A DNA stretch of 64,000 nt from positions 2,440,001 to 2,504,000 of the forward strand of contig NW_022145613.1 in assembly GCF_000002235.5 (NCBI RefSeq), in the 5' to 3' direction. Shown piece by piece: positions 13,657-25,900 of the stretch (position 1 is its first letter; each line of letters opens with the position of its first letter). The stretch is from Strongylocentrotus purpuratus (lineage: Eukaryota > Echinodermata > Echinoidea > Camarodonta > Strongylocentrotidae). Made by a program: the position numbers and the translations under genes. The notes below the pieces were generated by a model that was not told the DNA's origin, ran no database searches, and was given only the letters and a program-made list of their open reading frames with translations.

Positions 13657-13748
13657 GCTAGGTCTCCATCCCATCTCGCAGCGTTCCTTCTTGAAAACAC
13701 TCGCTAGGTCTCCATCCCATCTCGCAGCGTTCCTTCTTGAAAACACTC
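13657..13748. repeat. Perfect 46 bp tandem duplication
   Basis: The unit starting GCTAGGTCTCCATCCCATCT occupies 13657-13702 and is repeated without any difference at 13703-13748. Identity implies recent origin. No gene is recognised around it. Confidence 0.95.
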
Positions 13749-14549
13749 GAGAGCAAGAGACAGGAGCGTAGCATAGAGTCAAGTCCGTACATCAATACAC
13801 ACCTGCTAATATTCACGTCTGTTAATTTGACTATTCAGCTCTGAATTTATCAGAACCTTTAAGGCGAGATCAAACAACGAAAGGAGATCGGAATTATCTT
13901 AAACAAAATATTTCTCGTTAAAAAATGAAGAGGATATATTTAACCCTTTTCTAGATATTTCTAATTTTGTTTGGCAATATCATTATGTCTGCGTATTGCA
14001 AAGCCAAACCTTTAGGTATCTTTACATTCGTGTACTAATTGGTAATAAATAATTTTTATCTAATTTATGACAAGTATACCACACTGTCGAATAAGATACG
14101 AACATGAAAGCAAGTGAACGATGCAAGAGGCAGACAAAATGTATAATGTGAGATCGACCAGCCTACCAGGCAGACCATCCACTCACCCATTCTCTTCTAT
14201 ACAAAATAAAGCCTAGCATATACTAAAGAAATATTTCTTAATGCATATATTGCATGCACTTTCAATCTCGCCTGTGGATCAACTAACAATACAATCATAC
14301 AACATAACCTTTGAAATCTTTGAGATGGGAATTAAAGAAATAGGTGCCCTTTCTGACTTTTAAAGAATCTCCCTCGTTTTATGTGTTCTGTTTTAAACAG
14401 GAGCTGTAGGAAGGGACCTTGTAATGAAAGGAACACACATGCTGACATATACATAACGAGATTAGCACGTACCCAAATTCGACCGTAACTCAATCAATTT
14501 GCACACGTTATAAAAACAAGATATAGGGAGAAGATACAAGGGAGACAGG

Positions 14550-15015
14550 CAGAGACAGACACAGACACAGGCACAGATACATAGACAGGAAGAGAGAGAG
14601 AGAGAGAAGGAAAGAGGGAGAGAGAGAGAGAGAGAGAGAGAGCGATAAAGAGAATGAGACACAAAGGGACAATATAAGACAGATCGTAAAGAACATGAAA
14701 AATATGGACCTATATAATGAACATGCAGAGAGAGAAATTGACATACACCCCCATAATAGTGTCTGATTAACAGAGCAATTTCACAAGTAGACATTCAGAG
14801 AGACGTGAATTAAGGCATGGATATGAAAGTTGCGAAAGCAGACGTCATGATAAATAAAGATAAACAGAATAGAGCTATAAAAACTACTGAAGTGAGGAAG
14901 ACCGAAAGGGAGAGATGTGAGAGAGAGAGAGTGAAGGAAGGAGAAAGGGGAATGGGAGGAAAATGAAAGGGAGAGTGAGAGGGAGGGTAGGATGGAGAGA
15001 CAGACAGAGACATAG

Positions 15016-15050
<35 letters not shown>

Positions 15051-15060
15051 GAGACAGCGC
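14550..15060. repeat. Two GA/GACA purine microsatellite blocks
   Basis: GACAGA and GAGAGA runs at about 14550-14645 and 14915-15055, just left of the fold-back elements. Confidence 0.92.
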
Positions 15061-15099
15061 GCAAGAGTAGTAAAAAAAATGCATCAAGTAGCAGATATA

Positions 15100-15131
15100 T
15101 ATGGTGGCCCTGAAGTATGGTGGCCCTGAAG
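15100..15131. repeat. 16 bp tandem duplication at outer edge of fold-back element
   Basis: TATGGTGGCCCTGAAG is present twice in a row (15100-15115 and 15116-15131). The second copy is the true start of the element; the extra copy may record how it inserted or dimerised. Confidence 0.9.
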
Positions 15132-17255
15132 GGACATCGCGAATAGACTAAATCGTGAAAAATATGCGATAAAATTCACGATATCGTCAATTTTATCGCA
15201 TATTTTTCACGAAGAAATTCACAAAATTGACGATATCGTGAACTTTATCGTGAACTTTTCACGATGAAAATGACGATATCGTGAATTTTATCGTGAAAAG
15301 TTCACGATATAAAGTTCACGATATCGTCAATTTTATCGTGTACTCTATCGTGTACTCTATCGTGTACTCTATCGTGTACTCTCCTGACGGGCGCTTCGTA
15401 AACAAAACCAGCCATAGCTGGGGGAGACAGAGAGAAGGAAAAAAGGGAAAGGGAAAGAGAAGATAAAAGGAAAGAAAGAATAATAAGAAGAAAAGAGGGA
15501 AACGGGGGGGGGGGGTAGAAGGGCTCTTGCCTCCTCCTCACTCCCCCCCCCCCCCCGCCAAAAATAAATAAGGAGAGAGAGAAGGGAAAGGGAAAGGGAA
15601 AGAAAATATAAAAGGAAAGAAAGAAGAGGAAGAAGGAAAGAGGGAAACGGGGGAAGGGCGAAAGGCTCTTACCTCCCCCCCCCCCCCCCCCCCCCCGCCA
15701 AAAAAAATAAATAAGAGAGAGAGAGAGAGAGAGAGAAGGGAAAGGGAAAGAAAGAAGAGGAATAAGAGGGAAACAGGGGAAGGGCGAAGGGCTCTTGCCT
15801 CCTCTCCCCCCCCCCCCACCAAAAATAAATAAGAGAGAGAAGGGAAAGGGAAAGAAAATATAAAAGGAAAGAAAGAAGAGGAATAAGAAGGAAAGAGGGA
15901 AACGGGGGAAGGGCAAAGGGCTCTTGCCTCCTCCCTCCCCACCCCCCGCCAAAAAAATAAATAAGAGATAGAGAGAGAAGGGAAAGGGAAAGGGAAAGAG
16001 AAGATAAAAGGAAAGAAAGAAGAGGAAGAAGAAGAAAGGAGGGAAACGGGGGCGAAGGGCTCTTGCATCCCCCCGCCCAAAAAATAAATAAGAGAGAGAG
16101 AGAGAAGGGAAAGGGAAAGAGAATAAAAAAGGAAAGGAAGAAGAATAAGAAGAAAAGAGGGGCTCTTGCCTCCTCCCCCCCCTCCCGCGCCAACAAATAA
16201 ATAGGAGAGAGAGAGAGAGATAGAGAGAAGGGAAAGGGAAAGGGAAAGAAAATATAAAAGGAAAGAAAGAAGAAGAAAACGGAAAGAGGGAAACGGGGGA
16301 AGGGCGAAAGGCTCTTACCTCCCCCTCCCCCCTCCCGCCATAAAGGGAAAGAGAAGGGAGAGGGAAAGAAAATATAAAAGGAAAGAAAGAAGAGGAAAAA
16401 GAATAAGAAAAGAGGGAAACAGGGGCAAAGGGCTCTTGCCTCCTTTCTTTTCTTTCTTTTCCTTTCTTTCCTATTCTCCCTCTTTTTCGTTTTTCTCTTT
16501 CTTTCTTCTCTTTCCCTTTCCTTCTCTCTCTCTCTCTCTTATTTATTTTTTGGCGGGGGGCGGGGGGACGAGGCAAAAGCCCTTTGCCCCCGTTTCCCTC
16601 TTTTCTTCTTCTTCATCTTCTTTCTTTCCTTTTATCTTCTCTTTCCCTTTCCCTTCTCTCTCTCTCTCTGGTTTATTTTTTGGCGGGGGGGGGGGGGGGG
16701 GAGGGGGGCAAGAGTCCTTCGCCCTTCCCCCGTTTTCCTCTTTTCTTCTTCTTCCTCTTCTTTCTTTCCTTTTATCTTCTCTTTCCCTTTCCCTTTCCCT
16801 TCTCTCTCTCTCTCTGATTTATTTTTTGGCGGGGAGGGGGGGGGGGAGTGAGGAGGAGGCAAGAGCCCTCCCCCCCCCCGTTTCCCTCTTTTCTTCTTAT
16901 TATTCTTTCTTTCCTTTTATCTTCTCTTTCCCTTTCCCTTTTTTCCTTCTCTCTGTCTCCCCCAGCTATGGCTGGTTTTGTTTACGAAGCGCCCGTCAGG
17001 AGAGTACACGATAGAATACACGATAGAGTACACGATAAAATTGACGATATCGTGAACTTTATATCGTGAACTTTTCACGATAAAATTCACGATATCGTCA
17101 ATTTCATCGTGAAAAGTTCACGATAAAGTTCACGATATCGTCAATTTCGTGAATTTCTTCGTGAAAAATATGCGATAAAATTGACGATATCGTGAATTTT
17201 ATCGCATATTTTTCACGATTTAGTCTATTCGCGATGTCCCTTCAGGGCCACCATA
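15116..17255. mobile_element. Fold-back (TU-like) DNA element, copy 1
   Basis: About 2140 bp. The sequence at the left end (TGGTGGCCCTGAAGGGACAT) is the reverse complement of the right end at 17255, and complementarity continues inwards for about 440 bp with few differences (arms 15116-15571 and 16816-17255). Beyond that the interior is still inverted in character: purine-rich on the plus strand to about 16435, then pyrimidine-rich. The purine half is made of about eight diverged units of roughly 100-150 bp, each holding GGGCTCTTGCCTCC, a C-run, CCGCCAAAAA and TAAATAAGAGAGA; the other half has about three inverted units. No transposase is present. Long terminal repeats with internal tandem units recall sea urchin TU and Drosophila FB elements. 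The target duplication is obscured by flanking GATATA repeats. Confidence 0.85.
15300..15395. repeat. 12 bp tandem repeats inside left arm of copy 1
   Basis: Four units of ATCGTGTACTCT at about 15348-15395, next to CACGATATCGTC-type palindromic words. The matching right arm of copy 1 and both arms of copy 2 show three units, so the count varies. Confidence 0.88.
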
Positions 17256-19375
17256 CTGAAGGGACATCGCGAATAGACTAAATCGTGAAAAATATGCGAT
17301 AAAATTCACGATATCGTCAATTTTATCGCATATTTTTCACGAAGAAATTCACGAAATTGACGATATCGTGAACTTTATCGTGAACTTTTCACGATGAAAT
17401 TGACGATATCGTGAATTTTATCGTGAAAAGTTCACGATATAAAGTTCACGATATCGTCAATTTTATCGTGTACTCTATCGTGTACTCTATCGTGTACTCT
17501 CCTGACGGGCGCTTCGTAAACAAAACCAGCCCTAGCTGGGGGAGACAGAGAGAAGGAAAAAAGGGAAAGGGAAAGAGAAGATAAAAGGAAAGAATGAATA
17601 ATAAGAAGAAAAGAGGGAAACGGGGGGGGGCGAAGGGCTCTTGCCTCCTCCTCACTCCCCCCCCCCCCCGCCAAAAAATAAATAAGGAGAGAGAGAAGGA
17701 AAAGGGAAAGGGAAAGAAAATATAAAAGGAAAGAAAGAAGAGGAAGAAGGAAAGAGGGAAACAGGGGAAGGGCGAAAGGCTCTTACCTCCCCCCCCCCCC
17801 CCGCCAAAAAAATAAATAAGAGAGAGAGAGAGAGAGAGAGAAGGGAAAGGGAAAGAAAGAAGAGGAATAAGAGGGAAACAGGGGAAGGGCGAAGGGCTCT
17901 TGCCTCCTCCCCCCCCCCCCCCGCCAAAAATAAATAAGAGAGAGAAGGGAAAGGGAAAGAAAATATAAAAGGAAAGAAAGAAGAGGAATAAGAAGGAAAG
18001 AGGGAAACGGGGGAAGGGCGAAGGGCTCTTGCCTCCTCCCTCCCCACCCCTGCCAAAAAAATAAATAAGAGATAGAGAGAGAAGGGAAAGGGAAAGGGAA
18101 AGGGAAAGAGAAGATAAAAGGAAAGAAAGAAGAGGAAGAAGAAGAAGAAAAGAGGGAAACGGGGGCGAAGGGCTCTTGCATCCCCCCGCCCAAAAAATAA
18201 ATAAGAGAGAGAGAGAGAGAAGGGAAAGGGAAAGAGAATAAAAAAGGAAAAGAAGAAGAATAAGAAGAAAAGAGGGGCTCTTGCCTCCTCCCCCCCTCCC
18301 GCGCCAACAAATAAATAGGAGAGAGAGAGAGAGATAGAGAGAAGGGAAAGGGAAAGGGAAAGAAAATATAAAAGGAAAGAAAGAAGAAGAAGACGGAAAG
18401 AGGGAAACGGGGGAAGGGCGAAAGGCTCTTACCTCCCCCTCCCCCCTCCCGCCATAAAGGGAAAGAGAAGGGAGAGGGAAAGAAAATATAAAAGGAAAGA
18501 AAGAAGAGGAAAAAGAATAAGAAAAGAGGGAAACAGGGGCGAAGGGCTCTTGCCTCATTTCTTTTCTTTCTTTTCCTTTCTTTCCTATTCTCCCTCTTTT
18601 TCGTTTTTCTCTTTCTTTCTTCTCTTTCCCTTTCCTTCTCTCTCTCTCTCTCTTATTTATTTTTTGGCGGGGGGCGGGGGGACGAGGCAAAAGCCCTTTG
18701 CCCCCGTTTCCCTCTTTTCTTCTTCTTCCACTTCTTTCTTTCCTTTTATCTTCTCTTTCCCTTTCCCTTTCCCTTCTCTCTCTCTCTCTCTGATTTATTT
18801 TTTGGCGGGGGGGGGGGGGGGAGGGGGGAGCAAGAGTCCTTCGCCCTTCCCCCGTTTTCCTCTTTTCTTCTTCTTCCTCTTCTTTCTTTCCTTTTATCTT
18901 CTCTTTCCCTTTCCCTTTCCCTTCTCTCTCTCTCTCTGATTTATTTTTTGACGGGGAGGGGGGGGGGGAGTGAGGAGGAGGCAAGAGCCCTTCGCCCCCC
19001 CCCCCGTTTCCCTCTTTTCTTCTTATTATTCTTTCTTTCCTTTTATCTTCTCTTTCCCTTTTTTCCTTCTCTCTGTCTCCCCCAGCTAGGGCTGGTTTTG
19101 TTTACGAAGCGCCCGTCAGGAGAGTACACGATAGAGTACACGATAGAGTACACGATAAAATTGACGATATCGTGAACTTTATATCGTGAACTTTTCACGA
19201 TAAAATTCACGATATCGTCAATTTCATCGTGAAAAGTTCACGATAAAGTTCACGATATCGTCAATTTCGTGAATTTCTTCGTGAAAAATATGCGATAAAA
19301 TTGACGATATCGTGAATTTTATCGCATATTTTTCACGATTTAGTCTATTCGCGATGTCCCTTCAGGGCCACCATA
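17256..19375. mobile_element. Fold-back (TU-like) DNA element, copy 2, abutting copy 1
   Basis: About 2120 bp, in the same orientation and nearly identical to copy 1, but lacking the outermost ten bases at its left end: it starts CTGAAGGGACATCGCG directly after the CCACCATA right end of copy 1. Arms are at about 17256-17693 and 18938-19375; the interior again runs from purine-rich to pyrimidine-rich. The direct junction means either a tandem duplication or insertion as a dimer. Very high similarity suggests a recent event. No coding capacity is credible. Confidence 0.85.
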
Positions 19376-20378
19376 GATATAGATAGCAGATACGAATAGA
19401 GTTGGCGTGCATGGAGCAAAAACGTGCCTCCGATATGTGTACTTTTAATTTGGTCCACGGTCTCACCGTCGACTAGCCATGAATATGCGGAGTTCCACTG
19501 GAAGAGCTCTGTAAGTCCGTTATGATAATCAGTGGTACTAGAATATTTGGAGCCAATTATAACACCTGTATATAGAGAGTCGCCGTAATACAGATGACAG
19601 ACCGATATTTCATCTTATGCAACTTGATATGATACCTGTGCTAAACATGTTATTACAAAAACGGCAGAATATGAAGTCTTGAAACGTTGTAGAAATCCCA
19701 AGAGGAGAAGTATAATAATCACACAAATAGAATTAGAATTTACATTGCGGATATCAATTTATTTAAGAAACTGAAAATACAACTTTTGGTCACTAAAGGT
19801 AAGAAATAACATTTAGCACGTTGGTCGACGATAGGGAATTACTTCCAAAACATAATGTCTGTTTACGGAGGACCCTGAAATGGCATCATATTTCTACTTG
19901 TCTTGAGGCTGCATTTGCTAAGTAGTTCCTAGGCTTAAGACGATTCGCATTTGTAAAGATTGAATGCCCTTGATTGTTTTTTTATGTTTCATTTTGTATA
20001 CAGAGTGGTATACACGCTCGTCACTTCATCCAGCATTGAGATACATGATCGAGGTAAAAAGAATCAACTTATGTGAATATTTATCATGGCTTCTTTCTCG
20101 GGACTTTAACATCAGTCACTTCTATTGATTCGCTTTACAAACATTTTGACAGGATTGTGAAAAAATGCTTTGAAACGAGGTCGTGATGATAAAGCAATCG
20201 CATTATTTTCTTTGAAGATGCTTTAATGTGTGTACCAAATAGGTAAACAAGGGTACTTTGTTCGCTATATGAAAGAAAGGGAAAGAAAAAGTTAGAGAAA
20301 GAGATAAATGTCATAGGTTTTTTTGTTCTCCCCTGAAGCAAATATGTTCGTATTGCACATTATGTATGTTATACATGT

Positions 20379-20402
20379 ACCATGGAGCTATAGCTCCATG
20401 GT
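20379..20402. repeat. Perfect 24 bp palindrome
   Basis: Half-site ACCATGGAGCTA is followed directly by its reverse complement with no spacer, and imperfect symmetry (TTATACAT) extends on both sides. It could form a small cruciform or be a dyad binding site; no gene lies beside it. Confidence 0.93.
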
Positions 20403-21074
20403 TATACATTATGTATCATGTACTTTGTTAGTTTCTGTATAATTAATTTTCTAAAAATTGTGTCATGTCATTGCGCTTTTTAAAACCCTCTGATTCCCTG
20501 TCTAATAAAGTGACTTTCCAGCATTAACCGTAAACACTAAATTGTTGTAATTATCAAAAGAAATGTATGATTATTCCTAAAACCGAGATGGTAACGATTC
20601 ATTTTGGAAACCCATTTTTTCGAATCATGCCTATACAACATAAACATCATCATAGCATACTCCCTTCTGAATATATTCCAATAACAATATCGATTACAGT
20701 AGGGTTGCATATACTATGAATCACTCAAGTATTTACATCATCAGGATAATGTTGGGCTTGGGTGTATTAATGCTAAGGAACGTCATCTTTGGAATTATAA
20801 ATCTGAACACATCCATTTCTTGACAGTTAAATAAGATCTTGGGACGAATGTAATTCTGAGTATCCCCGACGTGCTCCGCAGAGCTTTGGGGAGTTTATTT
20901 TGCCGGGAAAGATTACACCAAGTAAATATCAAAAAGATTCTTGACTCGGTCGCTGCCTGCCCCAAGGGCTGCATACTCGAGAGTGGAGCGAGTGAGATAG
21001 TGGCGTTTATATATGTCTGGCTAGATATACTTGTATGGGTACGACACGGAGAGAGCAAATGAACGAGAGGGAAT

Positions 21075-21155
21075 GTGGGAGAGAGAGAGACAGAGAAAGA
21101 CAGAGAGAGAGAGACAGAGAGAGACAGAGACAAAGACAGAGACAGAGAAAGGGAA
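21075..21155. repeat. GAGA/GACA microsatellite
   Basis: GAGAGA with GACAGA interruptions. Confidence 0.9.
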
Positions 21156-22778
21156 AGAAAATTACATGTTTGTGATCGTGAATTTTGAGTTTGTTTTAAA
21201 TATTACTAAATGAGAATAGAACAGTACGAAGTCACGAGAGAAAAAAAAAGTAACTAAGATGTAAAATTTTGCAAGATTACTCTACCGAATAACAGCCCTA
21301 ATTATCGAAATAAACTGCTTTTTTTTTAGAGTTTTCCTCACCTTGAAATTAAATTAAATTTAATAAATGTAAACCGGTTCACCTTTGTATAAAGGAAGCG
21401 CCTCTGTTTTCCGAGGACAAATTTAGTATCAGTGTGTTTGGTACTTGAATTGGTAATCAAATATAGAGATACGCTCTTCCAGCGCGAGAAGAACTTTGGT
21501 AACTATGGTAACCAAGGAAGAGACAACTCTCTTAACACTATTTGCAGTCGGTTGGAAAGAAGTGGGGTTGATAAGAGCGCCGGTGGTTCCAAGAGTGGTA
21601 GAAGAGAAGATCGGTTTGTATTTAAGATGATGTTGTTTAGTATATCAGGTGTTGGTATACGAATTGATGTGAGAATATAAACAGAATACTTTTTGTTTTA
21701 TTTATTTTGTTTGCTGTTGTTGAAAGAATTATTCAATTTGACGAAATTGATCCATGATTATTGTGATGTCTGTTGAATAGAATAGTGCCTAATTGTAATA
21801 ATTATCTCAATAGCTGTATTAGCTATTCTTTAGGTCATACAATGAGCTTTTGTTTTTATCAAGAATTAAACAGCGTTATATTATACGAGGTACAAAAGGG
21901 TAGTCTAAAATTGTAAATGATTATCAGAGTTTTGAAATTGTATATATTTAATATTTGAAGAGCTTGGACGATTTATTTATATATCCATATACGATGTAAT
22001 TCGATGTTTCTTTACATCCGCATGACTGGTAAGTGGTAACCACATTCCAATATAAGTAAAGTCCTTTATATGATACACATAATGTAGGATATTATGTACA
22101 TAAGAAATAGGGGACTGCAAATTTGCGATTGATTGGAGGACTTGTGACAATTTATAAGACGGAGCACAGGTGTAACCACAACCTGTATGATAACCCATAT
22201 ACACATCCGATATACCCATCCGATATACCCCTCATACGGCTCCTTGTCCTGTTTCTCGTTAGATCAATTATATTCATATAAATATTCTATGAATAATTCA
22301 ACATAGTCTCGAAAAAAATTACCGGCGCCTAATCACATTACACAGAAGCAAGGCTAAACCAATCTCGAATTCAACGGCGCATGACAGGGATGGTTTGGAA
22401 ACCGAAATGAAATAATCATACAACCTTGGCTATACCTGAAGTGGAATTAAATTCTCATGATGGGTTTTGGTATCAATTCAATTTGTCGGGATATCAATAT
22501 TGGCATGTGGCAATAATTCGGATATCGGCTTTTCGGAGCTAAGGGTGGAGTGAGTTTCAAGAAAACGCACAAATGCAATATCAAATATGATAATAACCGG
22601 GGAAAGTTCGCTTAGCGGTTAACTTACATGATACAGGGAATTCATACAAATTGTGATACAATGCAAGATAATCGTTCACGTCTAAAATTGAAAGTGTAAT
22701 ATTTTTCAAAAGACTGTTCATATCACTAAAATAATTTGGGGAAAAAATGATATTGCTTAATGCATGCTCAAACAAATG

Positions 22779-22925
<147 letters not shown>

Positions 22926-25900
22926 TCGAGTTCATTCACACTACTACCCCTTCAAACCATGCTAATCTTCACAACAATGTCCATCCCCTTTCAATTCCTT
23001 TACCTCGAACTCTTTGACATCTCGACCTCACTTTTTTCAATCAAATAATTCTAGCCTCCAGTGTAACTCTGCCCCCGAACAAAAGACAACATCCCACCTG
23101 TGAAAGAGGGCGAGTCTTAAAGAACAACGATAGGATCAATTCTATTTTATTATAGAGAAAGAGAAATCAATGGCTAAAGAGGATACGTCCCAACCCACCC
23201 GCACAGAAAGGAATATAAGAAGAGGACAATACGAATTTGAGTGTAGCTGTTTTTGAAGACAGTTATATGTAATTTTCAGATGGGGGGTACAACGTTGCGT
23301 TTACTTTCAGGTAATCAGTGAAAAATGATGTAAAGGATAGAGAAGAGACGGAGAAATAGGGGGCTTTGCGAGTTATATGTATAGTACAGTATGTATAATA
23401 ACAATAAAAAATACCCATGTGGGTGATCAAAAGAGGGTGTTATATGAGTGGCATGAAGTGTGTAAACAATACTTACACATGAATTACATAAATAATGAAG
23501 AAGCTTCACCATATAAGTACTAGCACGTAACGAGGTGCAATTTCACACAGGGCTATGAATTATCCATGATGTCATCTGATCATGTAAGTATTCGTGAAGC
23601 TTTAGTTTTAATGCCTCTGCAAAGAAAGGGTCTGCTATTTTACAACCCCATTAGACAAGAACCTTCCAGTGACTAAATAAAAAGAAGAAATAGTTCAATA
23701 ATTTCTCTGAGGGTGCTAGAAACCTAACACCTCCATCGCAAATAAACTGTATGTCTTATTTTCTTCCTATTCGCAATAGATGCTAGGGTCACGGTGAAAC
23801 TTTCCTCCAACACGATACTGTTAATAACTATCCAAAGGCAATGAACTTTAGTCTGCGTATAAGGGTCAAGAAAGCAATTTGCCTTCTATCAACGATTCAT
23901 AATGGAATTCCTCGAGGGAACCCAAAGAAAACAGGTTTAAAATGTCCTCTCAATACTACTCCCATCTCAGTTGAGTGATTTTCTATGATTGGAAACCAAC
24001 TGCTTTTTAAAGGTAAGATATTATTCGTAAAGAGTATTAGAATGAATAGTATAATAAAAAGCAGTGAATTGGCTTAGATAAAACAATGGTCTCTTAAATT
24101 ACATGAATAGGAACTAAATTCAACTCAACAGTTGTTGTTGATAATGTTTTTGCTGTTGTTGTTTTTGTTTTTGTGCCAGCAATGATATAGTATGTAGGCT
24201 ACTTCATCCATTAATACATTTGTATGGTAACAAAATCTAGTCATATTCTGTAACATCAAATTTGCAATGTGGCACTAGCCATTGTATCAACATAATCTCT
24301 CCCAATCTCTGTGTGAATTTGTTTGTACTATCTTGCCTGCAGCTCTACGAGATGGGCTGACAGAAAAAGTCCATGTTTTTTGTTGTTAATCCTCTCTTCC
24401 GATCGATATCAATTGTGAGCCATTAGATTCCAAGCAAATCTCTTTTAACGGTCTGTAAAGCTTGATCAAGAATCCCATCGATTGGACAGGTCTTTTGGAG
24501 TGAATTCAAACAAAGGTGTTTATGGTTATACCACGCCCCATCGAGCCCCCTCCTACGATCTTATGTACAAAACTACGATGTGCTATTATGAAACATGAAG
24601 CAATTTGTCTTCCTTGAGAATTTGTTTATATACGTAGCCTCAATGGTATTACACTTTGAATGCATGTGTCGTATTAGGACTAGATGAGTTTTTTTATTTT
24701 TTTATATATATTTGGTATCTCTACTTGTAGGCAAACACAATGGCGCAATACCTGTTTGGTAATATTTTGTTGTTGTATTAACGGAATAAGACGACCTTAT
24801 TTTAGATTTAATATTTTCTGAAATCCCTAGAGAAAATGAACAAATGGATGATAAGACAGTTATCGAAATCATTGTGAAACTTTGATGAACAAATGAATAT
24901 ATTATGCTTCCATTCATAAGGCCAAATAACAAAAATGAAGTGTTTTTCGTCGCCGCCCGCCTCCTCTTATTACAAAAATATATATTTACTTTTTATTTTT
25001 ATTTTTTTAAGCCACAAAAAGCCCCCCCCCCCCCAAAAAAAGCCTGTGACAAACGTTTTGTTTAAATAGCTTCTAAATTGATACAAATCATTTGTTTTGT
25101 CATACATTGCATCAGTATACTCACATAGCACAATATCTGTGAATAAATAGTCTTGGCAAGCTAGTGGCATCCGTCTTAGAAAAAATAGCTAAAACTTGCA
25201 AAATAGTAAGTAGTAATGCCCTGCCTCCTCCTTTTTGTGTTAAGTCCGGACGAGAAACACGTTATTTGTATTATTTGGCCTAATCAAACTTACAACTGAA
25301 TTTACTAAATATTGATTGCAAAGTTAGATTGAAAATATCGTTGTGATTAATATAATTGTATCATACAGTATATCATAAACAAAATAAGTTGTGAGTTGTA
25401 CATTCATCGTACCTTATAAATTCCTACAATCGGGTGTGTTTGAATATTCATTGTTATTCGCACGGTGTTCTATGTATACAGTTAACTTTCCAAGAGCCTC
25501 AATCTGTTGAGTAAACTGTTATAACATTATTAGGTTCTCGAATCAATAAAAGTGGCGTTTTTACCTAAGGCGTATATCGGTTAGTACACTTTAGATGCCG
25601 CTGTACTGTGCAGCAATAAATGGGCTTGTAATGCAGTTAAAGGCAGTATCCTTGATTCAGTCTATTTTTGACGCTTGAAAATCACCATTGTATCAAAACG
25701 TATTTAAGATAATGAGGGAAAATGAAGTTTCACAGATTGAAACCAATCTTAGACTTTATGTTCAAAACGACAGATAATATAGGGAATATTTGCCAGGTAG
25801 AAAGTGGAGAATAGCTGAAAAGTGAGCAAATAAAGGTAATAAAATCGTGCTAGTAGTCACGAGCTAGTTGGTCGTGCACTACATCAGGTATGCGTTTTAC

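Noticed and set aside
15302-18984. Very long open frames (424 and 512 codons) through the fold-back interiors
   Set aside because: They consist of Phe/Pro/Ser/Leu or Lys/Glu/Arg strings read from purine- or pyrimidine-biased repeats. Several frames are open at once, and they change with homopolymer length. No domain or codon bias.
20795-21133. Possible small gene around 20.8-21.1 kb on either strand
   Set aside because: Frames of about 60-110 codons overlap a GA microsatellite and show no domain or splice support.
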